DNA of 64,000 bases from Plectrocnemia conspersa (lineage: Eukaryota; Arthropoda; Insecta; Trichoptera; Polycentropodidae): contig VTFK01000248.1 in NCBI GenBank assembly GCA_009617715.1, positions 1 to 64,000 of the forward strand, written 5' to 3'. The translations under genes and the position numbers were made by a program. A model generated the notes under the pieces. The model was not told where the DNA came from. It made no database searches and worked only from the letters and a program-made list of their open reading frames with translations. Positions 49,781 through 60,275 of this stretch are shown piece after piece (positions within the stretch are counted from its first letter, which is position 1; every line of letters begins with the position of its first letter).

Positions 49781-49794
49781 ATAAATCGTTTCTT

Positions 49795-49803
49795 TATATA
49801 TAG
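49795..49803 (+). promoter_or_regulatory. Possible TATA box of carboxypeptidase 2
   Basis: TATATATAG lies 35 bases before the first ATG (49,830). If used, the leader would be only a few bases, which makes the second in-frame ATG at 49,842 a realistic start; both give a good signal peptide. Confidence 0.45.
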
Positions 49804-49829
49804 ATTTTTAATTCACAAAGACATTCATT

Positions 49830-51493
49830 ATGTCTTTAACCATGAACGACAAATTTATAGTATTACTACTAATTTTTGGAGTTGTGTTAGGCGAAAAGTT
49901 CAGATACGATGGTTACAAAGTATATAAAGTAAATCCAATCTCAGATGCTCAAGAAGATGCACTACAGAAAATAAGAAACAGTTATAAATATGACTTTTGG
50001 AGTACAACTGAGATAATAGTGGGACCGAAAGAACAAGACGAGTTCCTTCAATTTATTCAGTCTAATGAAATCTTAGTCGAAATCGTGATAGATGATTTGC
50101 AAGAGTGAGTATCATATGTATTATTAAACAATTTTAAAATAATAACTGACATTGGCATTTTAAAGGCAAATCGACAAATATACAGTTGTCGCTGAAGATG
50201 GTGAAGATATGTCATGGGAAAAATATTACACTTTGAATCAAATCCAATCTTGGATGGACTCACTACCGGCTAAGTATCCAAAAACAGTGGAGGTTTTTTC
50301 AGCTGGTACTACTCACGAAAAACGGAATTTAAAGGGTGTCAAAATATCTTTTGGAGCTGGTAAAAAAGTGGTGTACATAGAAGGAGGAGTTCATGCAAGA
50401 GAATGGATAGCTCCAGCCACGGTGACTTACCTCATCAACGAGTTGCTCACGAGTAAAAATGAAACTTTTAGGAATCTAGTTGAAAAATACGATTGGTACT
50501 TGATTCCAAATTACAACCCAGATGGATACGTTTATTCACACGAAAGGGTAAATAATTCAACAATAATATTAATAAAAATGTTGCATTTCAATGCCATGTT
50601 TTTTAGGAAAGAATGTGGCGTAAAAACAGGCGTCCAAACGAAGATGTGAACTGTTTCGGAGTTGATACGAATAGAAATTGGGACTACCATTGGGGAGGTA
50701 AAGTAGATTGAAAAAAATATATGTATAGATCAATGTATAAAACATATATTTTAGGACTCGGAACAAGCACGGACCCATGTGACGAAACCTACCCTGGACC
50801 AAACGTTTTTTCAGAGCCCGAAGTTCAAGGATTGTCAAAGTTCATTAGTTTCATAGGTTCTAATATAGTTGCCTATATCGCGTTTCATTCATTTTCTCAA
50901 GCTTTGCTGATACCTTACGCAGACTCAACGAATCACGTAGAGAATTACAATGAACTTGTAAGAATGAAAATGTATTGAACTCTTTAGTAATATCAACTTA
51001 ATATGTTTCGTATCTTCACAGAAAGATATTGGTGAAAAGGCAATTAAGGCATTGGCAACTAAGTATGGTACTTTATATACTGTTGGTACTGCCTCGGAAA
51101 CTATAAGTCGTAAGTAATAATAATATTTATTCTTCTTCGTTATTTCAATGTGATCCACAATCACAAATTGTGTTTAATTTTTGTGACAATATGCCATATT
51201 GTAGCATTAGATCAGATACTATATAACTTTTTTGCTTTGACAAAATACTATCAAATCAAAATATTTAATTAAAATTTCATAAAATATTTTCAGAGTCAGC
51301 TAGTGGTAGCAGTGTCGATTGGACTAAACATATCTTCAAAACTCCCATAACTTACACGTTTGAATTAAGACCAAAGTCATTTGGGATAGAAGGTTTCGAC
51401 TTGCCTGCCTCTCAAATCAAGCCAAATTGTGAAGAAATTATGGATGCTCTCATAGTGATACTGAAGGAAATGCAATCAGCTGGTTATGTTTAA
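49830..51493 (+). CDS. Secreted M14A zinc procarboxypeptidase, copy 2 (A-type)
   Basis: Six exons: 49,830-50,104, 50,166-50,547, 50,607-50,697, 50,755-50,957, 51,022-51,109 and 51,294-51,493, giving 412 residues. Intron positions and phases match copy 1 and the last three exons have identical lengths (203, 88, 200), so this is a tandem duplicate. A signal peptide of about 21 residues and an activation peptide precede the catalytic domain. Zinc ligands His168/Glu171 (VHARE) and His294 (AFHSF), the NRNW motif and general base Glu370 (TYTFELR) are all present. Cys235 and Cys258 are 23 apart, as in the classical disulfide. Val354 at the pocket base indicates A-type specificity. The position equivalent to Tyr248 is Gln347 (ISQSASG). 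The split codon forming it depends on the 51,109/51,294 junction, which keeps the frame. Probably digestive; activity should persist but binding may differ. Confidence 0.95.
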
Positions 51494-51540
51494 AAATAAT
51501 GTAACGAAAAATTTATGTTTATTGCTGAATTAAAAATACA

Positions 51541-51546
51541 ATTAAA
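51541..51546 (+). terminator. Possible poly(A) signal of carboxypeptidase 2
   Basis: ATTAAA, a common variant signal, 48 bases after the stop codon. No AATAAA is closer. Confidence 0.35.
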
Positions 51547-51555
51547 GTTGTTTGT

Positions 51556-51690
51556 GAGAGTTTTTAACCACCTAAGCCATTGGTAATAATTTAGAAGGCA
51601 CCATAACGACCACTTAAACAACGAAAAGATAATTTTTTCACACTACAATATTATCAAACCCGTTACAAGTTAAAACATAACACATCACAT
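51556..51690 (+). repeat. Direct repeat R4, copy 1
   Basis: GAGTTTTTAACCACCTAAGC, CACCATAACGACCACTTAAA and AACATAACACATCACAT recur in order at 52,652-52,775, about 1.1 kb away. Confidence 0.7.
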
Positions 51691-52380
51691 ATGTATGTAA
51701 ACGCAATTAATAAAAAAACTATTGTACGCTCATGTATTTAAATGTAAAAATAAAAAAATCTATATGTACAAATTGTTTAATAATATAATAGGTTCACAGA
51801 GAATTTTTTAAGATTCAGTTTAGATTCGCCCCGTTGCAATACATATTTCTGTGTTTAATTATATAATATATTACACATTATATTAGCATCTGTCGTATTA
51901 CAATATATTGTTTTATTTTTATACATCAAACTAGTCTATATTACAAAAAAATATTTTACTCTATATTTAACCCTTTAACCGCGTCTGTTATTTTTACACG
52001 CTAATTTGCACTTCGTGGTGGGCACCTTTGAATTATTTTGAGTTTTTAAATAAATAAAATAATTATATAGCTCAAAGGTTCGTGGTACCTTTAGGTACTC
52101 AATGCGCACTAGAGATTTTTTCATGTCAATAAAAATTTTTTTAATATAATTTTTTTAAATACTCAGTCTATCTATTGCCATTCAAAAACACTAAATGAAT
52201 TTCAGTAATTAAAAATAGACTAGTTCAAAAGACGTTGTTTTTTTCAGTCGTCTATTCAAGTTATCCACGTTGAGGAGATTGCTGCCTCAATGTTGACGTG
52301 CTGTCTGAGCGTCATTTTATGTTCAACAGCAAAACGTTACATAACAATGGTAATTTTTCGACACCTATGTCACGAAAAAT
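51691..52380. other. Non-coding DNA with a piggyBac-like end motif
   Basis: TTAACCCTTTAACCGCGTCT at 51,967-51,986 resembles the TTAA plus CCCTTT start seen at 62,167. Inverted GGTGGGCACCTTTGAA and a GGTACCTTTAGGTAC word follow. No transposase ORF. Confidence 0.35.
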
Positions 52381-52600
52381 ACAAACGTTTATAAGACTTG
52401 AAATATAGTTACGGTCAGAATATGCTTCGTTTTACCGACTAAGAATTGAATTTTACTGACAATAAAGAATTTTTAAGCATTCTGTATATGTTTGCTAACA
52501 AAATCAAATATGTCACTTTTTGCATAATAACAGCAAATTTAAAAACTTAAGCACTCATAACTTTGTATGCTAAAATCCTACATAAAATTTCGATTCTAAT
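52381..52600 (+). repeat. Diverged copy of the 13-kb satellite subunit
   Basis: ACGTTTATAAGACTTGAAATATAG, TTTTTAAGCATTCTGTATATG, TTTGCTAACAAAATC and AAGCACTCATAACTTTGTA-type blocks match the middle subunit of the array at 12,945-14,660 in order. This shows the satellite family is dispersed, not confined to one array. Confidence 0.6.
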
Positions 52601-52651
52601 GTGGCACAACTTCGACACATACCCAGAATTGTCATTGAGCAATTATTTGTT

Positions 52652-52775
52652 TGAGTTTTCAACCACCTGCGTCATTGGTCACAATTTTAGGTCACCATAA
52701 CAACCACTTAAACAGCAAAAAGAGAAATCTCCCAAACACTATAATTATCAAACTCAATTTAACACATCACACAAC
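52652..52775 (+). repeat. Direct repeat R4, copy 2
   Basis: GAGTTTTCAACCACCTGCGT, CACCATAACAACCACTTAAA and TTAACACATCACAC match the copy at 51,556-51,690. Confidence 0.7.
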
Positions 52776-52989
52776 AGAATATAGGATCAAAGTTCCACAA
52801 ATTACAATAGTGCATAAATAAAAATTTAGTTATAAAGATAGTATTTAAATTGTATCAATATAGAATACATCTATAAAATTATAAACAGCATTTCATTCAA
52901 CGTAATATATTCCTATGTATCATATAATCGCATCCATCTGTTATGTCACCCCAACGTGGTATAAAAATATATTGCAAATCTTTATTTAG

Positions 52990-53280
52990 TACAAGACGTG
53001 GAAATCCACGTGTCCACTAGCGTGAAAAGTGTCACGGGACGGACGTGTGTTATTTGGTCACGCGTCGTGTATTATCCGGGACAGTCTGATCAGGGAAATA
53101 ATAATACAGGAAGATCGAGGATACCAAAGACGATCCACAGACACGGAAAGAGGACAGAAGAGACTTTAATACGTGTTCCGCATATGCGATACGCGAATAG
53201 GAAGTCCCATCTACCGAGTCGGGAGATCAATAGGAAACTCTCCCTTTTGAGAAGCGCTCGCATGTATGGGTAACGCGGAT
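52990..53280. other. GC-rich segment, unassigned ORF
   Basis: A 91-codon plus-strand ORF (52,998-53,273) is rich in Arg, Ser and Thr with no recognised domain or splice boundaries. GTGGAAATCCACGTG and GTGTCACGGGACGGACGTG suggest a structured or transposon-derived block. I do not call a gene. Confidence 0.35.
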
Positions 53281-53764
53281 TACCTTGGAACGTATTGAAG
53301 AATGCTAACCAAATATATAATCTTACTAACCTTTTCTACGCGGCACTCAATTTCGACTTTTGCTCCCGTAACGCGTGAACTATCTCAACGTCTTTGAGAT
53401 AAAAAAAAACAATTAAATACCCATTACAATTAAAATATAAATTTTCACTGTTTCAAAACCTAATAAGATATATATAATAAAAATGAATCTGTAAAAAGCT
53501 CTTTTGATCGTATTATATAAATAATATGATACAAATAAAAGTAGCAATTTTTAATTATTCAGTGGATACACTAGCGCCATACATATGTATATAGACACAC
53601 ACGCACACGTACGCATTTAATGCATCAACCCGATAAAACATATTATTATTATTCATTTTGGTGTTTCACCGTGACTTTAAAATATAATAGATATCTTTAA
53701 TGCGCATTTATACCAAAACAGTAATGGCACGATTTCATATATATATTTTAATTATATAAATTGA
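53281..53764. other. AT-rich non-coding DNA
   Basis: No gene supported. Confidence 0.4.
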
Positions 53765-54635
53765 AGTATATTTAAATCGAATTTTGGTCAATAGGAGGGC
53801 GCAAAAACAATTATCACTTCTCAGAAGTCAAAAATTCACGCCAAAAGCAATAAAATCGTGTCGGTGCCGTCGCAGTGGGAACGCTCGGTAACGAGCGTTA
53901 TGAAGCAGCGTTATGACGTTATGACGTTATGACGCAGCGCTTATAAAGCAGCGCTCTTTTGACGCACGCCCATTTGTCCGCGCTCATTAGTGACGTTGCC
54001 AGCTGACATAAAACAGCTATAAGCGAGTCAGCTAGTGTGGACAGGGTGCGAAAAATATTACGCCCGCAATTCACTACCAGCAATATACCGCCAGCAGTTT
54101 ACCGCCGCATCAATTGATCAAACATTTTGACGCAAATCAACCCCTTTTTTAGCGAAGTATGGCACGGAGCGTTTTATTGCTGGAATGGGATGGTAGCGTG
54201 GTCTGTTCTTAAAAATATTTTTCAGTAGGAATCTATTAAAGTGGATTCCAACATTACTTAAATTTAAATGAAGGCACAAAATGCCATTCAAACTCAAACA
54301 ACAAAAACCTCAATTCGCTAATTTATTTGATCTAGTATTAAAAACAATTTTTTTAATTGTTATATTTTTATTGTTAGTCGTTTTCTCCTTTATTTGAAAA
54401 TTATTTTATAATATCCTTAAATTTACACTAAATTAAAAAAAATAATTGTGTATCTTATTTTTTGTAACTAATTGTAAACAGGAAAATGACGATAAAAGCG
54501 ACAGCACCGACATGATTTTATTGCTTTTGGTGTGGATTTTTGACTTCAGAGAAGGGATAATTGTTTTTTGCCTTCTGAGAAGGGATAATTGTTTTTTGCG
54601 CTCTCATATTGATCAAAATTCGGTTTAAATGTACT
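53765..54635. mobile_element. Foldback family, copy C (long inverted ends, nested LINE fragment)
   Basis: Ends match as inverted repeats of about 110-130 bp: AGTATATTTAAATCGAATTT at the left and AGTACATTTAAACCGAATTT on the minus strand at the right. Both continue through CTTCTGAGAAG-type and AAAAGCAATAAAATC blocks to a GTCGC end. The right arm holds an extra internal duplication of about 25 bp (AAGGGATAATTGTTTTTTGC twice). Behind the left arm are short GTTATGAC repeats and a GC-rich block up to about 54,200. A LINE tail like that at 41.5 kb fills about 54,250-54,490. No transposase ORF is present. Confidence 0.8.
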
Positions 54636-55379
54636 TTTTAGGGAGCGTAATATGCTATCATCGCTGTCGTAGTGTGAATGATAAAGCGTTCACACTACCG
54701 CGGCGACGGCCCGAATTTAAAAATAATACGTTTAATTTCTCAGCCCCGTAAATCGAGCGATATGTATATTTACGAGTAAAGAAGCTTTAAAAAAATAAGT
54801 TGCGGAACGGTTTGTTGCGATATAGGTGGATTATGCAGATCTTATAACGATTTGTTAAAAGATGTGCTTAAATGCGAATGAAGAAACAGATCTTCTACCA
54901 AATTATTTTGGAAAAACATTTTTTAATCTTATCCAATCTACTAACAACTGTACTGGAACGCGTTCCGATCGTAACAAAAAGCTCCAGAATTTTAAAATCA
55001 GATATTTTTTTTATGTTTAGGATCAGCAGGAAAACAATTATTTACTGCATGCATTTTTTAAAAAAACTACTTCCTACAATTAAAGATTTTTTTGAGAACG
55101 TGAAAATAATAAAGCAAGATTTTTCACGTTTCATGTATTTTCTTAGTAATTATTATACTGTAAATTTGCATAAGAGCACCTACGGAATCAACTAAAGTGG
55201 AGGAATAATCATGAAAACACCTCACAGTGCGTCGAGCAGATCTGATAGAGTACATAAGTAAGAAGAGTGTCAATGTTTTTAATGCACAAGTAATACATAT
55301 AGTTCAATTTAGCAAAATAAAAATATAATTAAGAAATACGTTCAAAATTGTGGAAAATGAAGATATATTTCCGCAATCT
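54636..55379. other. AT-rich DNA left of the Tigger remnant
   Basis: GTGTGAATGATAAAGCGTTCACAC at 54,672-54,695 is a short inverted repeat. A 107-codon ORF at 54,872-55,195 has no recognised domain; it may be decayed N-terminal Tigger sequence, but I cannot show it. Confidence 0.35.
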
Positions 55380-55439
55380 TTAAAGATATGTTTCCAAAAA
55401 AACACAGCAAAAAAAAAACATGGATGAAATGGAAAATCC

Positions 55440-55973
55440 TAGTCATCGTGGATCGATGACCAACATCAAAAAAATGTCCCTCTGAGTATTTCAATTATTC
55501 AAACAAAAGCTCTTAGTTTGCACAAAGATTGGAAGGATAGATTAAAAAAAGATTTTAATACGATTTTTCAAGCAAGTAACGGTCGATTTTACAATTTTAA
55601 AATAATAATAAATTTACTGGAGAATCGGCTGATGCGGATAAAGATGCTGCAAAAAAATGTATTTCCTAATTATCCAAAATTATTGAAGATGGAGAATATT
55701 CCTCTAGCCAAATATTTAATGTAGATGAGACAGGTTTATTTTGAAAAACTCTTTAACAATGAAAAATATGAATGAAGCCTTCACGCACCTTGACAAATTT
55801 TTAAATATTATGGAAGATTGTGATCCCAATGGAGAATGCATATCTCAAGTGCGTAGGGCGATCATAAAAACATAGCATGTTATAAAATACTATATGAAGA
55901 AAAGAAAAAGAATAGCGGAAAACAGTTAACTCTTGATATTTTTTCAAAGGAAACACCCGCAAACCCCACTTAA
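55440..55973 (+). pseudogene. Pogo/Tigger-type transposase pseudogene
   Basis: The remnant shows IIQTKALSLHKDWKDRL and FQASNGRFYNFK, the CENP-B-like DNA-binding part (FxASNGW in relatives). A frameshift near 55,680 leads to FNVDETGLF at 55,715-55,741, which contains the first catalytic Asp; the following Trp codon is now TGA. Most of the catalytic core is deleted. A C-terminal part (MNEAFTHLDKFLNIMEDCDP and ACYKILYEEKKK) follows with another frameshift, ending at a TAA at 55,971-55,973. Upstream DNA-binding sequence is not recognisable. Relatives cut and paste at TA sites. Confidence 0.85.
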
Positions 55974-56061
55974 ATGTGTCTCTTAAACGCCTCTTAAACA
56001 TCTTATATTTACTTGATAAATAAATATTTTAAAATACACACAATTTCAATTTTTTTACTTC

Positions 56062-56135
56062 CCTCGACTTTCGTACATTCAACATTCGCACACATTTTCA
56101 CGAACCAATTATGTGCGAAAGTCGAGGGCCGCCTG
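56062..56135. mobile_element. Right terminus of the Tigger element
   Basis: The end reads GAAAGTCGAGGGCCGCCTG and is followed by TA (56,136-56,137). On the minus strand this is CAGGCGGCCCTCGACTTTC, typical in form for pogo/Tigger ends. An inverted partial copy, CCCTCGACTTTCGTACATTC, lies at 56,062. The left terminus was not found, so the copy is truncated. Confidence 0.65.
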
Positions 56136-56137
56136 TA

Positions 56138-57590
56138 TATGTAATCTGGATGACGTCGTATTTTTTCCAATTGCTCTATAGAACTTGATCATACTTTAAA
56201 ACTTAAAAGCTATGGCAATAAAAGCAAATATTTGAAGAATGATAAGTGCTAAAACTTGAGCTTGGAATGTTGTTGATGCGATACAAATAAATTGCATTAC
56301 GATGCATCTTCTTAAGACATATAATAATAATTACAAAAATAGGAGCACTAATATTTTTATATTAAAGTCTAAAATGCTCCCAATACGGCTCAGTGCATTT
56401 CGTTCGTAAGAAAGAAATGATATTTTATACGTAAGCAGAATTCATAGCACGCATCGGTTGAGATGCAAACGCGCACTAAACGATGAGGCATTAGAATTCT
56501 CGGGGAGTGTTGTTCGTATTGTTCCCCCAAGTCTCTTCGGGGTAGTAAAGTATTGTTTATGGGTAGCGGGCGCTGAAAGGGATGATTTGCGAACCATAAG
56601 CAGCTACGGTCCGCTCATTATCCGAAAACGAATTTCGAGAAAGTAAATTATAAAAGGAATGGCGTGGTCGAAGGTGATCGACGGACCCACTAAAAGGGTC
56701 AAGGGTTCAAGGTTAATGGCATACATTCGGAAAATGGTATATTTTCCCCTCTTATCTATACTTTATTTAGACTTCTCTATACTTTACTATCTCATGATCT
56801 TCAAGAAGCTTCACGAGACCCAAAATCGTATTAGTATCAAATAAAAGCTACATCAATATGAGTAGAACAAACAGTTCATTAAATAAAAAATATATTTTCT
56901 AATGTCACCAAACATATTTGGAATATTTTCAACACACATAAGCGATAGATAATATTTTTTTTTATATTATATAATTATATTATTTAAAATTAAATACATT
57001 TATAGTATACATAATTTGATGCAGAACAAGTTCGGCGTGTTTATGTGTAACTTGATGATAACAAAGCACTTGTAAGCTACGTAGATACATCAAAACATTA
57101 AAGTTGTTTTGTTAACGCCTACGGATATCTACGTATAAACATTGTGCTGTATAATATTATGTACATGGGTAGAAACATTGTATTTATATTATCTGAGCGT
57201 GCTTCATTAAATTGTATTATTCAGAGACTTTAAAGAGAGTATTTTTCATGCTGAAGTGCCAACGTCACCACACAAATTGTTATTGACGTGCTTTCTCATC
57301 GAAGCGACTAAAATTTCGGTATAAAATTGTTAAGGTACGACGTTTACTTAGGATATTAATGTATTAGTGTCTGGATATAGTAAACACGTTTAAAATTAGG
57401 AACAGATTTTTCATTCAAAAACTTGTAGCTAGAGTTCGTTATTCGTTAAAAAAATTCGTTATTTTTAACTAATTGAATATAAATTAGTAAACAAAAAATA
57501 TTGTTTACAGAAAAAATATTAGTAGGAAAAACTACTCGAATTTAAACATTATTTATATACTATAGATTGAAAAGTGACAATAAAATCAAT
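56138..57590. other. Non-coding DNA
   Basis: Mostly AT-rich. A GC-richer patch at 56,450-56,720 has two short ORFs of about 60 codons without motifs. No gene called. Confidence 0.4.
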
Positions 57591-57670
57591 TTATGTCATT
57601 GAAAAAGTCCACAGCCGCATAATATTAACTCAGAAATATAAGCAATTTAAGAAATTTTGTAATTATAAAG
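57590..57670 (+). repeat. Dispersed repeat R3, copy 3
   Basis: AAAAGTCCACAGCCGCATAA with following GCAATTTAAGAAATTTTG, related to 20,728 and 4,519. Confidence 0.4.
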
Positions 57671-59930
57671 TCACAAAAAACATAGCTTCAATAAAGTATG
57701 AAGATGTAAACGTATAATTCTATGTTATAAAAATTTAATAAAAAGTATTAAGTCTATTTATTTTATTTTTTGCAGGACACCCGGTATTGAACAATAACCA
57801 CAAATTTTTAAAACTCATTATTTATCAGAAATTGCCGCAGCACAGGAAATCCAACTCTTGTAAGAGTCATCATTATGACATCTAATAATTAAATTTCATT
57901 TTTTAACTCATCGTTCTTTAATTATTTTATAAAAGTATTAAATATGATTTTTTTAAATTAGCACAACATGTCTGAATCCTTTCAATACTAAACAAAAATA
58001 TAGTAATAAAGTACTTAATTAAATCATAGGATTTTACTGAATGACAAAAAGTCACACTTGCAGGTGTTGAAAGTGTATTCAAAATCACCGTTTAATGAGC
58101 GTTCATAGTCAAAACCTGGAAACTAAAATCGCAGTTGCCGAGTTAAGAATCACTATCCCATAAAGTAGCGAGGCGAGCACGCTGTGGAAAAGTCGGCAAG
58201 GGTTAGTTGTCGAAAGTTGCCAAGGCGACCATAAAAAGCGTGGGTAATCAAGGAAACCACTCGTCCGGTCGACGCTTAAACGTTCCACCCACTAAATAAA
58301 ATACGCCCGCCAGACATGTGACCGCGGTGGGTCAAATTAAATGGAAGCGAGCACGGGAACTTTTTCGACAATTACTAAAATTCTCCTCAACTGCCTAATG
58401 AACCCGACCGTTATTGTCTTTCGAATGCCTAGAATTTTCTTCAATTATCGTTATGCCGACGATGAAGAATACAATTAACGCACTTGGCATAATAACAAAA
58501 ACGATTTGAAACAAAGATAATTTCGCCTAAACAGCTCAGGCGATTGCGTGCCGAGAACGCGTCATCGTACGCGATACCTTAACACGGTTAGTCGAACAAA
58601 AACTGACAACAGTAAATAAAAATGTATAATATAAGTTACCAAAAAATGTGTATTTTTCAGTGAAATTATATAAATATAATTGTTCTACCTGTTTCAGTAA
58701 AATCATATCTGAATACATTTTCACTAGTAAATATATATATCTATACTAGAGAAAATATAATTCAACTTATGGACACTAGTGAATTTTTGCTGCTCTAAAA
58801 TATATATTAAACTCAATTTCAAGACAGATTTGGCGAATTACAGATGACGATGTTGGTGTGCCAATTGCATCGCTTTTAGACACTACAATGAAATATGTTT
58901 ACGCTTTAAAAGTGGTCTGTCAAGTGGCCATTTTTGTACATTTTGCGCAAGTTGTCTATCGCGTTTCCTTTTCACACAAAATTCCGGTACTTTTTCGGGG
59001 GTGACAACGAGTGATTAACGTCTAAAGGGACAAATGTTCTAATAAATTGATAGATTAGAATGGTTGGATATTAAATATGATTTTTTTAGTATTTATATAT
59101 AAGTTAAAAAATATTATGTTACGGGAATATTTTAATAAATATTTTATAAGCAATAAAATGTACGTAGATTACATACTAGAAATACATACAATTTTAATAA
59201 TAATAATTCAAGTCCAAGTCGTTTTTGAACGAATATATTTAATTAAATAATTTAATGGATACAGAAAATAATATAAAAATCATTATTTCTATATTAAATG
59301 TAATAAATTCTATTTTAGCAGAATTACCTTTAGAAGTCAAATTATATATTTATAATATAAATAGTGCTATATTAATTTTTATTGATATTTATTTATTTAT
59401 TACTGATTTTTTCAGTGAAATTATTTTTTTATAATTTAATGGAATTTAATTAATAATAATTCAAGAAATGTACTAATAATAATCTTATGGGATTATAATA
59501 GTTTATAATTTATAAGAAGTGTTTTATTCATTTCTTATTTTATATTATATAGAGATATTTATGTAATAATTAAAATATTCTATATTTTATTTATAATAAT
59601 ATTAATTTTAAGATATAATTTTAAGTAACTTTAGAAAAAATGTCGAGACGTTATTGACATAGGAGCTGCCAGTAAAAGGCAGATGTCCAATACAAATGAC
59701 TCCAAATGGTTAAGGATAATTAGGTACAAGAAATTGAGTACGGCCAGGGGAATCATGTACAAATGTGTGATTTTGTATAATAATATTTCTAGGACAATCC
59801 GCAAAAATAAAAATGTAGTGTAGTCTATTTATACTCCGTTTATGTTTATATTATGTTTTTATTAAATTTGCTTAGTGTATAAACATTTAGCTAAATCAGC
59901 TAAATAAATTAATAAAATAAATAGAATCGA
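57671..59930. other. Non-coding DNA with a GC-richer stretch at 58.1-58.6 kb
   Basis: The stretch at 58,100-58,580 is more balanced in base composition but no frame longer than about 60 codons stays open. It may be conserved regulatory sequence. The remainder is AT-rich. Confidence 0.4.
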
Positions 59931-59937
59931 ATGAAGC

Positions 59938-60275
59938 ATAACTAAACCGAATTTTGCCTAATAGGAGAGCGCAAAAACCAATTATCACTTCTCAGAAGTC
60001 AAAAATCCACGTCAAAAGTAATAAAATCGTGCCGTCGATGTGGAAACGCTTGGTTATTTAGCGTTCCTATTAAGACTTTTATAACAATATTAAGAGTTAC
60101 GATAAGTAAGAATTTAATCACTTAAGTGAATTTTGCGCAATAGGAGAGCGCAAAAAACAATTATCCCTACTCAGAAGTCAAAAATGTTATTGCTTTTGAC
60201 GTAAAATTTTGCCTTCTGAGAAGGGATAATGGTTTTTTGCGCTCTCCTATTGACCAAAAACCGATTTTAATACAC
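59938..60275. mobile_element. Foldback family, copy D
   Basis: Outer arms AACCGAATTTTGCCTAATAG (left) and CTATTGACCAAAAACCGATT (right) enclose three cores: one at 59,970, one at 60,140 in the same orientation and one inverted at about 60,200-60,245 (CTTCTGAGAAGGGATAATGG). The middle carries a degenerate GTCGATGTGGAAACGCT in place of the GTCGCAGTGGGAACGCT of other copies. Confidence 0.75.
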
